A stretch of DNA of 62,050 nucleotides from JBBTVO01 sp038063195 (GCA_038063195.1 JBBTVO010000011.1:1-62050); one strand, 5' to 3'. Shown: positions 7,905 to 14,779, counted from the stretch's first letter. The notes: generated from the letters alone by a model not told the origin. A program made the numbers and translations.

Positions 7905-9641
7905 ATGCCGGATGGTGAAAATATCTCGGTTGCAAAAATTGCAGCAACTCCCACTGCCTCCTCGTGGTCGCAGGCTTACAACGCAGGAAAGCTTTTTGCG
8001 GTAATATCTTTATCGAAAGAGGCTTCAGAAGAAGATGGGAAAGATTTTCTAAATATACTTGGCAAAGACGTAATAGAAACGCTCGAGCAGGAATTTTTTG
8101 GTCTTGAAACCAAAGACCTAACTTCTATAAAGAAGGCTTTTGAGGAAGCTTCGAAAAAAATCCCCGAAGAAGTTGAAGCTTCATTCTTAGCATCTTCAAT
8201 TGTAAAAGACATAATCTACGTATTTCATAAAGGAGAGGCACGGGTCAGTCTTAAAAGAGGCGGTGAATTTGGAGTATTAATTGATTCAAAAGAAGAAATA
8301 GGTGCATCTTCCGGGATGATAAAAAATGATGATATCTTAATTCTTCAAACCCAACAATTCAAAGAACTTGTACCTTCCAGTGTTTTGACTAAAGCTCTTG
8401 ACCAGGAATCTCCAAGTGATGTCGCAGAAGCCTTGGCTCCCTTAATTCACCGTGAGGAAAAGGGAGGAGCAGCTGCAATTATTCTTCAATATAAAGCAAA
8501 GCAGGAGGAGGCAGTTCCGCAAACCATGGATGAAAAAGAAATGGAAGATGAGAAACAAGAAAGTTCTTCCGCAAGTAAATTTAATTTACCCGCATTTATT
8601 GCAAAATTAAGCTCACTAATAAAAGTTCCAAGTCTGAAAAAGATTAGTCACTCGCGGAAACTAATACTTACAATCATCATCATAATTGCGGCTCTTTTCC
8701 TTGTAATAGTTGTGCTTTCGGTAAAAAATCAGAATGAAGCAAAAAATAAAGCTTTCTTTGAAAGCATTTATAAACCGTCAGTTGAAAAGTTTAAAGAAGG
8801 AGAAAGCTTGCTTACACTTAACAAGAATCTTGCGAGGGATAATTTCTCAGAGGCTTACAAAATTCTAAATGAAAATAGAGATAAGTTTCCGAAAAATTCA
8901 AAAGAAGAGAAACAAATTCTTGAACTTTTAGAAAAAACACAAAAAGCACTTGGGGAAAGTTCTGGAGTGAGTAAAATTGAGGCAAAAGAAGAAAAAGAAG
9001 ACGCGAGTCCACTATTGCAAACTGTAAACAAAACAAACACGAACTATATATCGCAAGACGACAAAAATATTTATTTTATAAAAAAGGGCGTAGTATCTCA
9101 CGACAAGGGAAATAATAAAGAAAAAACGATAATAGAGGAGGAAGATTTACCCACGTCTATCGGAGGGCTTTCGGGATATAACGGAAATGTTTACGTACTG
9201 GATAAGGAAGAAAACCAAATTTATAAATTCGCAGGTGCAGATTATTCAAAGTCCAATTACTTCAAATCTCCGCCGGATCTGTCAAGTGCAAAAACAATTG
9301 CGATTGACGGATCTATCTGGATTCTTCTTAATGGGAGTATAGAGAAATTCACGAAAGGAATTTCAGATAACTTTAATATTACAAGGCTTGATAATCCTCT
9401 GTCTGCTCCAACAAGGATTTTTACAGATGCAAATACTGACAATGTGTATATTCTTGATAACGGCAATTCAAGGATCGTGGTTCTAAATAAAAGCGGCGAA
9501 TATCAGGCACAATACCAAACAGATATTCTAAAAAATGCAAAAGATTTTGAAGTAAAAGAAAAAGACCTGCCTGCCGGCAGGCAGGGCGAAATCATTTATA
9601 TTTTATCCGGCGGAAAAATATATTCTATTAAACTTCAGTAA
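7905..9641 (+). CDS. PP2C-like N-terminal domain, membrane anchor and beta-propeller protein
   Basis: A 578-residue protein; I choose the ATG at 7905 (MPDGENISV) rather than the TTG 18 bases upstream that lies in the previous gene. Residues 1-200 resemble a degenerate PPM/PP2C phosphatase fold without clear metal aspartates. A transmembrane helix follows (about 255-278), then a coiled stretch and a C-terminal region with repeated blades (NVYVLDKEENQIYKF, SIWILLNGSIEKF, NVYILDNGNSRIVVL) like an NHL/beta-propeller. Near the C terminus the palindrome at 9566-9585 encodes LPAGRQG in frame, a repeat insertion. Probably an envelope sensor; not proven. Confidence 0.6.
   Translation: MPDGENISVAKIAATPTASSWSQAYNAGKLFAVISLSKEASEEDGKDFLNILGKDVIETLEQEFFGLETKDLTSIKKAFEEASKKIPEEVEASFLASSIVKDIIYVFHKGEARVSLKRGGEFGVLIDSKEEIGASSGMIKNDDILILQTQQFKELVPSSVLTKALDQESPSDVAEALAPLIHREEKGGAAAIILQYKAKQEEAVPQTMDEKEMEDEKQESSSASKFNLPAFIAKLSSLIKVPSLKKISHSRKLILTIIIIIAALFLVIVVLSVKNQNEAKNKAFFESIYKPSVEKFKEGESLLTLNKNLARDNFSEAYKILNENRDKFPKNSKEEKQILELLEKTQKALGESSGVSKIEAKEEKEDASPLLQTVNKTNTNYISQDDKNIYFIKKGVVSHDKGNNKEKTIIEEEDLPTSIGGLSGYNGNVYVLDKEENQIYKFAGADYSKSNYFKSPPDLSSAKTIAIDGSIWILLNGSIEKFTKGISDNFNITRLDNPLSAPTRIFTDANTDNVYILDNGNSRIVVLNKSGEYQAQYQTDILKNAKDFEVKEKDLPAGRQGEIIYILSGGKIYSIKLQ
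9566..9585. repeat. Perfect 20-bp palindrome inside a coding region
   Basis: CCTGCCTGCC followed by its exact reverse complement. It is read in frame as LPAGRQ and adds residues between two beta-strand-like segments of the propeller protein. Related sequences occur in other genes here (LPAGKQT at about 60.76 kb, LPAGQ at about 53.85 kb). Confidence 0.8.
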
Positions 9642-9677
9642 TTTTACTTTTGAGCCTCTTTCCACTATCATTAAAGC

Positions 9678-10109
9678 GTGAAAATAACCAATAAGAAGGC
9701 ATTTTTAAATTACCAGATTATTGAGAAAATTGAGGCGGGAATAAATCTTTTGGGCTCCGAAGTCAAGGCTGTGCGACAAGGCATGGCTGATCTATCGGGA
9801 AGTTTTGCAAAAGTAATCGGAAGCGAAATTTATCTTATAAATGCGAAAATTTTTCCATACAAATATGCAAGACCCGAAGGCTATGATGAGAAAAGAACCA
9901 GAAAGCTTCTTCTTCACAGAAGTGAAATTATAGCCATAAAATCGCGTATTGATGGCGCCAATCTTTCGGTCATTCCTCTTTCAATGTATACAACCAAAGC
10001 TTTCATAAAGGTGGAGCTTGGGCTTGGAAAAGGTAAAAAAGAATATCAAAAAAAAGAAGCAAAAAAGAAAAAAGATATACAGCGCTCCATCGAACAAGAA
10101 CTCTCCTAG
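9678..10109 (+). CDS. smpB: SsrA-binding protein SmpB
   Basis: A 143-residue SmpB with a GTG start. The OB-fold signature is intact: ITNKKAFLNYQIIEKIEAGINLLGSEVKAVR, then RKLLLHRSEI and the lysine-rich C-terminal tail (KGKKEYQKKEAKKKKD) that enters the ribosomal mRNA channel. It binds tmRNA and delivers it to stalled ribosomes. The tmRNA gene lies only 4 kb away in convergent orientation, with an accessory array between them. The TAG stop is directly followed by a copy of the array 3' element. Confidence 0.92.
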   Translation: MKITNKKAFLNYQIIEKIEAGINLLGSEVKAVRQGMADLSGSFAKVIGSEIYLINAKIFPYKYARPEGYDEKRTRKLLLHRSEIIAIKSRIDGANLSVIPLSMYTTKAFIKVELGLGKGKKEYQKKEAKKKKDIQRSIEQELS

Positions 10110-10158
10110 CTTTCCTTTAAGGAATTTGGAAGTTATCGCAAGGGGCTATTGAAGCAAG
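10105..10158 (-). repeat. Array 3' element, copy 1 (diverged)
   Basis: On the plus strand it reads CCTAGCTTTCCTTTAAGGAA, then TTATCGCAAGG. It matches the 3' elements at 11405, 12760 and 13313 and lies just downstream of the stop of the 224-residue gene at 10163, while also touching the smpB stop from the other side. Confidence 0.6.
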
Positions 10159-10162
10159 ATTA

Positions 10163-10837
10163 TTATTTTCCTCTTTGGAGAAAGCCTTTAACCATAGCCA
10201 CAGGACCACGACTATACCGTGACTTGAGTTCTCTCACTTGTTCTCCTGTTAGCCAATTTTCCGTGTATGAATGGACTGAATCTGGCTCAACTGCTCCAGT
10301 TGTTACACCATGCTCATATTCGTAAACTGCGTCTGCAGATAAAGTATCAGGATAAATCCTAACCCATGTTCGCCTTTTTATATCTCTTAGGTCTGTAGTT
10401 TTTAATTCTCCCACCTTTCTGCCTGCTAGCTCTACTGTTTCTGGCTCAGTTGTTTCGATTACTTCAGTTTTATCAGTCCGTAAAGTTCCAATAATTTCAT
10501 CATAATACAATCTCCCAAGGTCGATTCCACCATCAATTCTATTACGAGCTCTGTCTATCGAAGTTGAGTCAACTTCTGCAATTAAGTTTTTCATAAACGA
10601 ATTTAATCTATCCACATCAAACTCAGGATTTTTTGGAGATACGATTATGCTTACAAACTCGGTAAAATATCCACGCTGCGGAGCGTATGAATCGTACTTG
10701 TGTAGTTCTCCAGCAAGATGCACATCAGGATTGGCTTTTAGTAGCTCTCTTACTGTATCAATTTTTGTTCTCGGTCTTTCAGGAGTAGCTGATGCCTCAC
10801 CAGCTCCTCGTGCATTACCAGTTGGAAACTCTGTCAT
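10163..10837 (-). CDS. Accessory protein, paralogue A of a 224-residue family
   Basis: I do not recognise the family. The start at 10837 is fixed by comparison with the paralogue at 13372-14046: both give exactly 224 residues and begin MTE(F/I)PT, and both ATGs lie 7-8 bases after a -10 box. The longer reading frame, which would add a hydrophobic N terminus, runs through the promoter and is rejected. Conserved blocks are RGAGE, ERP(R/K)TKI, a central FDVDKLN-type segment, RRTWVR(I/V)YPDTLSA and the C terminus SRGPV-FLQRGK. No signal peptide and no known catalytic motif. Probably cytosolic and part of the ssrA-linked array. Confidence 0.6.
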   Translation of the reverse strand: MTEFPTGNARGAGEASATPERPRTKIDTVRELLKANPDVHLAGELHKYDSYAPQRGYFTEFVSIIVSPKNPEFDVDRLNSFMKNLIAEVDSTSIDRARNRIDGGIDLGRLYYDEIIGTLRTDKTEVIETTEPETVELAGRKVGELKTTDLRDIKRRTWVRIYPDTLSADAVYEYEHGVTTGAVEPDSVHSYTENWLTGEQVRELKSRYSRGPVAMVKGFLQRGK

Positions 10838-10844
10838 GGCAAGA

Positions 10845-10892
10845 AATATACCAGAAAGCAAACCAAAAATCAAGCTATAGGACTGTTTGTGG
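10845..10892 (-). promoter_or_regulatory. Promoter of paralogue A with shared upstream box
   Basis: Minus strand: TTGATT (10868-10873), 17-base spacer, TATATT (10845-10850), then 7 bases to ATG. The stretch 10871-10892 that carries the -35 is a near copy of sequences at 13217-13240 and 14080-14103. Confidence 0.6.
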
Positions 10893-10949
10893 TTTACCAC
10901 GCAAAGCTAATTACTGAAAGTAATGAGCGAAGTGTGGACATTTCGGAAA

Positions 10950-11186
10950 TTAAATTAGGCGTTTATTCCTGAAAGCAAATCCAGAACTAGACTTTAGATA
11001 TTTTTCAAACTCTAGAGCTTTCTTTTTAGATTCAAAAGCAGAGTAATAAATTAGCTTAATTGGTCTTAAATTTTTTGTGGAAGCGATTAATCCTTGCGCA
11101 TGAGCTTTGATTCTTTTTTTCAAATCTGTAGAAAACCCATGATAATAAGTCTTATCTTTTAATCTAAGAATATAAACGTAGTACAC
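10950..11186 (-). CDS. GIY-YIG domain small nuclease-like protein
   Basis: A 78-residue stand-alone GIY-YIG domain of the UPF0213 type: MYYVYILRLKDKTYYHGFSTD at the start (the second half of the motif is YHG rather than YIG), then KRIKAHAQG and the terminal helix with FEKYLKS. I choose the GTG at 11186 because MYYVYIL is the usual N terminus; the open frame continues to a TTG at 11204. Members may cut or bind DNA, but the role of these small proteins is unclear. It sits inside the smpB-ssrA accessory array beside an inverted-repeat element. Confidence 0.65.
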   Translation of the reverse strand: MYYVYILRLKDKTYYHGFSTDLKKRIKAHAQGLIASTKNLRPIKLIYYSAFESKKKALEFEKYLKSSSGFAFRNKRLI

Positions 11187-11205
11187 ACATAAATAATACA
11201 ACAAA

Positions 11206-11337
11206 AAATGTCCCCCTTCGCATAAAGCTTCGGTAGGGACACTCTTCGTTATTTAGCCAACTTTATTTTTCTTTAGAAGTGTGGCTTGCCACTTCGTAGC
11301 TCATAGGTTCCAACTCATGAGCGAAGAGTGGACATTT
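11206..11337. mobile_element. 132-bp element with terminal inverted repeats
   Basis: The left end AAATGTCCCCCTTCGC (11206-11221) and the right end (11321-11337), read on the minus strand as AAATGTCCACTCTTCGC, are inverted repeats differing by one substitution and one indel. The interior holds more hairpins (GTGGCTTGCCAC; CTCAT and ATGAG arms). It has no coding capacity. It resembles a MITE or a folded recombination site. A partial copy of the right end recurs at 10926-10943. Confidence 0.5.
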
Positions 11338-11457
11338 CAGAAATAAAGTGGAATCAGATTGAAGAGTATGTCTTTAAATGGTATCCCCGCCTTCAGAATA
11401 TGAACCTAGCTTCGCTTTGAGGAATTTATAGAGTTATCACAAGGGAGTGTTGGAACA
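11328..11457. repeat. 130-bp direct repeat, copy 1
   Basis: Identical to 13236-13365 except at four positions by eye. Its last 50 bases are the array 3' element (CCTAGCTTCGCTTTGAGG onwards) and it ends 13 bases before the dinD stop codon on the minus strand. Confidence 0.9.
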
Positions 11458-11469
11458 GTATAATTCAGT

Positions 11470-12297
11470 TTAGTCATCAATCATTCTTACATCAACCTTT
11501 TTTAATTTCTTAACTTCCTTCTTAACCTCTTTTATATGCTTTTCAGGAGATAGATCTTCTGGAAGTACTCCTCCGATCTCTTTAATCGTTTGTCGTACCT
11601 TGCCCCCTACCATATTGTGAGTACTTATCGCTGCTTGCTCATCTCTTGTTTCATCTTTTCTTAGTTTTTCGTCTGTCTGTGTTATCCTGAAGAGATTCGC
11701 AGCCAATTCAGTTGAGCCTGCTCTATCTAATAATTCTCCTTTTTTTATTCCCTTTTTTTTCTCAACCTCTTTAAGAGGCATCCCATACAGACCTTTGTAT
11801 CCTGCGTCATTAAAAACTCCGAACATCCTAACTCCTGCTTTTTGTGCCACCCGAGCAAGTTTTTTATTGTGATCAGATACTTCATTGCGTGTAAACAGGC
11901 GCTTTTCGCTTTCTGACAGATTGTCGTAAACCTCTTGTCTTCTTGTTTGAACTGCGAAATATGTCTGAGCAAAAGCAATCTCGGGTTTCTTGGAATCTCC
12001 ATTTTGAGCAATTAAGTAGCATGCATATCTATCTAATTTCCAGTCTTTAAGTTTTCTAATAGTGTTGTATCCTACGGTAACCAATTTACTGACATCAATA
12101 AAATGATTATCCACATACTGTCCACTCTTAATTGAGGCTACTTGTGCTTTTTTTATAACCTCTTCAAAATTTTGCCAATTTGCGTATCCAAGCACTATCA
12201 TCAACTCCCTAGCTGTCCAGTATTCCGTGCCATTTTCGTCTACTTTCTTGAGGTTTTCAAAGTTTTTATTGAGAGTAGCCGGTAAATTATAACTCAT
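11470..12297 (-). CDS. dinD: DinD-like protein (DNA damage-inducible protein D)
   Basis: A 275-residue DinD homologue. The N terminus (GTEYWTARELMIVLGYANWQ region) is BRO-N-like, and the core blocks DRYACYLIAQNGD, AQTYFAVQTRRQE, GLYG, GSTELAANLFR-TQT-E-K and HNMVGGKVRQTIKEIGG closely follow the E. coli family. E. coli DinD is an SOS protein that inhibits RecA filaments; no LexA-like operator is evident here. I use the ATG at 12297, because the longer frame overlaps the opposite gene and lacks family similarity. A promoter TTGAGT-17-TATAGT lies 10 bases upstream. It is a cargo gene of the smpB-ssrA array. Confidence 0.8.
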   Translation of the reverse strand: MSYNLPATLNKNFENLKKVDENGTEYWTARELMIVLGYANWQNFEEVIKKAQVASIKSGQYVDNHFIDVSKLVTVGYNTIRKLKDWKLDRYACYLIAQNGDSKKPEIAFAQTYFAVQTRRQEVYDNLSESEKRLFTRNEVSDHNKKLARVAQKAGVRMFGVFNDAGYKGLYGMPLKEVEKKKGIKKGELLDRAGSTELAANLFRITQTDEKLRKDETRDEQAAISTHNMVGGKVRQTIKEIGGVLPEDLSPEKHIKEVKKEVKKLKKVDVRMIDD

Positions 12298-12307
12298 AAG
12301 TTTTACT

Positions 12308-12336
12308 ACTATAGCACCAGAGAAACTACAACTCAA
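12308..12336 (-). promoter_or_regulatory. dinD promoter
   Basis: Minus strand TTGAGT, 17 bases, TATAGT preceded by TGC (extended -10), then about 10 bases to the ATG at 12297. The mRNA would have almost no leader. Confidence 0.45.
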
Positions 12337-12383
12337 TAGTTCATCAAAAAAGAAAATGCCTATTACTTTTGCTCCCAGAGTAC

Positions 12384-12412
12384 TTGCAGTTAATGATACT
12401 ATTTGATATACT
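12384..12412 (+). promoter_or_regulatory. Promoter of the 100-residue membrane gene
   Basis: TTGCAG (12384-12389), 17-base spacer, TATACT (12407-12412) with an upstream TG (extended -10), 24 bases before the ATG at 12437. Confidence 0.5.
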
Positions 12413-12436
12413 TCATAACCAAATCTGGCATAGTAT

Positions 12437-12739
12437 ATGGAAGACAACGGAAATTCTATTGGATCTTTTATAGGTGGAGCAATAATCATAGGAATTGTTT
12501 GGTTCTTATTCTCAGGTTCAGGTAAATATGAAGGCGAAAATGCTGAATATTGGTATAACGAATATGACGCAGAAACTGCTGTATCAGAGAGCTATAAGAC
12601 AGCTCTTGAAGAAGCGAACTCAAATATTGAAGAGGCAAATGATATGATTGATAATGCAAAGTCTTATGATGATGCAGAAAGCCTTATAGACGGTGTGAAT
12701 AGTCTTGAAGAAATAGAAACAGTTGCTGAGCCTTATTAA
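12437..12739 (+). CDS. Small membrane-anchored acidic protein
   Basis: A 100-residue protein: short N terminus, one transmembrane helix (about residues 10-26, GAIIIGIVWFLFSGSG), then an acidic, helix-forming domain rich in E, A, N and D (about 35-100), probably a coiled coil facing outward or inward. No family recognised. It is divergent from dinD, has its own promoter, and its stop lies 20 bases before a copy of the array 3' element; it is the only plus-strand gene within the array. Confidence 0.5.
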   Translation: MEDNGNSIGSFIGGAIIIGIVWFLFSGSGKYEGENAEYWYNEYDAETAVSESYKTALEEANSNIEEANDMIDNAKSYDDAESLIDGVNSLEEIETVAEPY

Positions 12740-12757
12740 ACCTCTCCTTTAGAAACC

Positions 12758-12811
12758 AAACCTAGCTTCGCTTTAAGGAATTTAGAAGAATATCACTAGG
12801 AAGTATTGGAA
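12758..12811 (-). repeat. Array 3' element, copy 3
   Basis: Plus strand AACCTAGCTTCGCTTTAAGG, then TATCACTAGGAAGTATTGGAA. It lies immediately downstream of the stop of the minus-strand 122-residue gene. Confidence 0.75.
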
Positions 12812-12813
12812 TC

Positions 12814-13182
12814 TTATCTTGCCGTAGCTAAAGGATGTGGAAGTCCTAACAAAGACATTCCGATAGGACTTTTTGCAGGAGCAACTGGTTTTACTATTAT
12901 GTTGAGCTCAGGGTCGTTTGGCGTTTCTACACTAAATACAGTTTGCATGTCATCGCTTAATCTGTACTTAATTGTTCCAGACGGTGCCCTACCCTGAGAT
13001 AAAAGACGATTTAGAGCAGCGTCATATCTATTTTGTAAAGATGTCCCAACTCTTTCAGCGGTATCCAGGAAGGATGACTGAGCTTTATCCACAGACTCAA
13101 TTGTTCTGCGTAATTGGTCTGCTTTTTGTTCAAACTTTTCAAATGCTTTATGGTAGTTTTTGTCGCCTTCTGCGGTACTCAT
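12814..13182 (-). CDS. Coiled-coil accessory protein, unknown
   Basis: A 122-residue protein. Residues about 8-60 are strongly helical and charged (KAFEKFEQKADQLRRTIES); the second half is a small domain with IKYRLSDDMQTVFSVETP and a proline-rich tail ending LPHPLATAR. I do not recognise a family. The start is set by a consensus promoter whose -10 ends 9 bases before the ATG. It is flanked on both sides by array repeats like its neighbours, so it looks like one cargo unit of the array. Confidence 0.5.
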   Translation of the reverse strand: MSTAEGDKNYHKAFEKFEQKADQLRRTIESVDKAQSSFLDTAERVGTSLQNRYDAALNRLLSQGRAPSGTIKYRLSDDMQTVFSVETPNDPELNIIVKPVAPAKSPIGMSLLGLPHPLATAR

Positions 13183-13191
13183 AATCGTTGA

Positions 13192-13240
13192 ATTTTACTA
13201 CAAAAAGAGGATTTTGTCAAGCTATAGGACTATTTGTGGA
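13192..13240 (-). promoter_or_regulatory. Promoter of the 122-residue gene with shared upstream box
   Basis: Minus strand TTGACA (13215-13220), 17-base spacer, TAAAAT (13192-13197), 9 bases to ATG. The -35 lies in the box 13217-13240 that is identical to the sequence running out of the ssrA 3' end at 14080-14103. Confidence 0.7.
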
Positions 13241-13365
13241 CATTTCAGGAATAAAGTGGAATCAGATTGAAGAGTATGTCTTTAAATGGTATCCCCGCCC
13301 TCAGAATATGAACCTAGCTTCGCTTTGAGGAATTTATAGAGTTATCACAAGGAAGTATTGGAACA
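13236..13365. repeat. 130-bp direct repeat, copy 2
   Basis: Second copy of 11328-11457 with four differences. It contains the array 3' element (13313-13365) and ends 6 bases before the stop of the 224-residue paralogue B. The element can pair CTTC(G)CTT(T)G with CAAGGAAG, leaving two unpaired bases on one arm. Confidence 0.9.
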
Positions 13366-13371
13366 AGATTA

Positions 13372-14046
13372 TTATTTGCCTCTTTGAAGAAAACCTATTA
13401 CCTTAGATACAGGACCACGACTATGCTGTGCCTTAAGTTCTCTTATTTGTTCTCCTCTAAGCCAATGTTGTGTATAACCGTGAATCGAATTTGGTTCAAT
13501 AGTTCCATTTATTACCCCTTGCTCATACTCGTATACTTCATGGGCTGAAAGAGTATCGGGATAAACTCTAACCCAGGTTCTTCTTTGTAACGGCTTTATT
13601 TCTTCAGCTTTTGTTTCTCCGACTTTCTTACCAGCTCGCTGTACAGTTTCTAGCTCAGTTGTTTCGATTGTTTCAGTTCTCTCAATTCGTATCAAGCCAA
13701 TAGCTTCATCATAATATAGCTTGCCGAGATGTATTCCTCCATCATTTTCTTCATAGGCACGGTCTTTTGCAGATAAGTCAACTTCAGTAATTAAACCATC
13801 CATATAAACATTTAGCTTATCAACATCAAATTGGGGATTTGTAGGAGCGACAATCATACTTACTGTTTCAGTCCAGTAGCCAACATTGGGAGCATCTGGA
13901 TGAAAATCATGTATTTCTCCCGCAAAATATACATCTTTGTTAGCCTGCAGTTGCTCTCTAACAGCAGCAATTTTTGTTTTTGGTCTCTCAGAGGGAGGCG
14001 ATACTTCACCAGCTCCTCGTGAATGACTGGTTGGAATCTCTGTCAT
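13372..14046 (-). CDS. Accessory protein, paralogue B of a 224-residue family
   Basis: The paralogue of the gene at 10163-10837, with the same length and colinear conserved blocks (RGAGE, ERPKTKI, FDVDKLN, IHLGKLYYDEAIG, RRTWVRVYPDTLSA, SRGPVSKVIGFLQRGK). The ATG at 14046 follows a TATACT box by 8 bases. Its upstream sequence runs directly into the 3' end of ssrA, so it is the array gene nearest the tmRNA. Function unknown; the duplication within one array suggests a family that spreads as cassettes. Confidence 0.6.
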   Translation of the reverse strand: MTEIPTSHSRGAGEVSPPSERPKTKIAAVREQLQANKDVYFAGEIHDFHPDAPNVGYWTETVSMIVAPTNPQFDVDKLNVYMDGLITEVDLSAKDRAYEENDGGIHLGKLYYDEAIGLIRIERTETIETTELETVQRAGKKVGETKAEEIKPLQRRTWVRVYPDTLSAHEVYEYEQGVINGTIEPNSIHGYTQHWLRGEQIRELKAQHSRGPVSKVIGFLQRGK

Positions 14047-14054
14047 ACTTGCGG

Positions 14055-14103
14055 AGTATACCACATACGAGGCTAGCCGTCAAGCTATAGGACTATTTGT
14101 GGA
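14055..14103 (-). promoter_or_regulatory. Promoter of paralogue B, continuous with the ssrA end
   Basis: Minus strand TTGACG (14078-14083), 17-base spacer, TATACT (14055-14060), 8 bases to ATG. The box 14080-14103 includes the last bases of ssrA (TCC plus the ACA that follows). Confidence 0.65.
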
Positions 14104-14457
14104 GATGTCGAGTAGTGAGCTCGAGTCCAAGAAGGTAAAGTAAAAACGTCTACAAGCTTATCTGATTTTTAATCTCGCAATATTCTCCCCAACCAGAAGG
14201 AAACAAATATTGCAAAGGTTGAAAGTTCGGATAAAAAGCCAACCAACTTCTTATCTATAGCTCAACTTTATTTATGCCTTATAAAATCTCGTTGAGAAAG
14301 ATTTTACAGACACTTCGACATGCTTAAGCAGCTAGTGCATAAGCGTATCTCGGGCTAGAATCTCTTCCAGCATTTATTTTTTGACTCTGTTTTACGACTG
14401 TCATCAAAGTCGGCTTGCAGTTTTTAAAGTACAATCCTGTCGATGCAATGCATCCCC
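14101..14457 (-). ncRNA. ssrA: Transfer-messenger RNA (tmRNA)
   Basis: Minus strand. The 5' end GGGGATG (14451-14457) pairs with CATCTCC (14101-14107) to form the acceptor stem, with one G-U pair. A 5-bp T-arm (TCGAG/CTCGA) precedes the 3' strand, although its loop CTCACTA departs from the usual TTCRANY. The tag reading frame starts after AGTC, probably at a GTA, and ends ...RYAYALAA followed by TAA (14324-14326), the canonical protease-recognition tail. CCA is not encoded; the sequence after the stem is ACA. A TTGACT-18-TATAAT promoter lies upstream. SmpB, its protein partner, is encoded 4 kb away. Confidence 0.9.
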
Positions 14458-14466
14458 AAGGGCTAG

Positions 14467-14496
14467 ATTATAGCATATTTTGAAGCCAAAAGTCAA
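14467..14496 (-). promoter_or_regulatory. ssrA promoter
   Basis: Minus strand TTGACT, 18-base spacer, TATAAT, then 9 bases to the first G of tmRNA at 14457. It is back-to-back with the plus-strand promoter of the 79-residue gene. Confidence 0.7.
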
Positions 14497-14505
14497 TCTA
14501 AGCTG

Positions 14506-14533
14506 TTGACAAATTATTCTTTAGTGCTAAAAT
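14506..14533 (+). promoter_or_regulatory. Promoter of the 79-residue gene
   Basis: TTGACA (14506-14511), 16-base spacer, TAAAAT (14528-14533), then 6 bases to the ATG at 14540. The mRNA should be leaderless. Confidence 0.7.
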
Positions 14534-14539
14534 GAGCTC

Positions 14540-14779
14540 ATGGAAAGAAGAATAGGTATATCAAAAGGTCCAAACCGAGCAACGCCTGTATACAGACCAG
14601 ATACCCGAACACCAGAGGAATATCAAAGAGACTTAGCTAAACTACAACCAACCTCAGTGGCAAGAGAAGGATCAATAAAGGGCACGAGAATAACCATTGG
14701 GAGATTTGCGAAAAGACTAAATAAACAACGAGGAATTCCACAAGGATTATCCCCGGTTAAACAATTAACCGCGCGCTAA
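14540..14779 (+). CDS. Small basic protein, unknown
   Basis: A 79-residue, arginine- and lysine-rich protein without transmembrane segments (for example GTRITIGRFAKRLNKQRG). A near-consensus promoter ends 6 bases before the ATG, which argues that it is a real, well-expressed gene. It may bind nucleic acid, but no family is recognised. It overlaps the end of the convergent comF gene by 15 bases. Confidence 0.5.
   Translation: MERRIGISKGPNRATPVYRPDTRTPEEYQRDLAKLQPTSVAREGSIKGTRITIGRFAKRLNKQRGIPQGLSPVKQLTAR

Noticed and set aside
10838..10900. Hydrophobic N-terminal extension (signal peptide) of the 224-residue paralogue A
   Set aside because: The extension overlaps the -35/-10 promoter and is not shared with paralogue B, while both agree perfectly from MTE(F/I)PT onward.
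12298..12489. 64-residue N-terminal extension of DinD
   Set aside because: It overlaps the divergent gene and its promoter and lacks DinD similarity; the family begins after the ATG at 12297.
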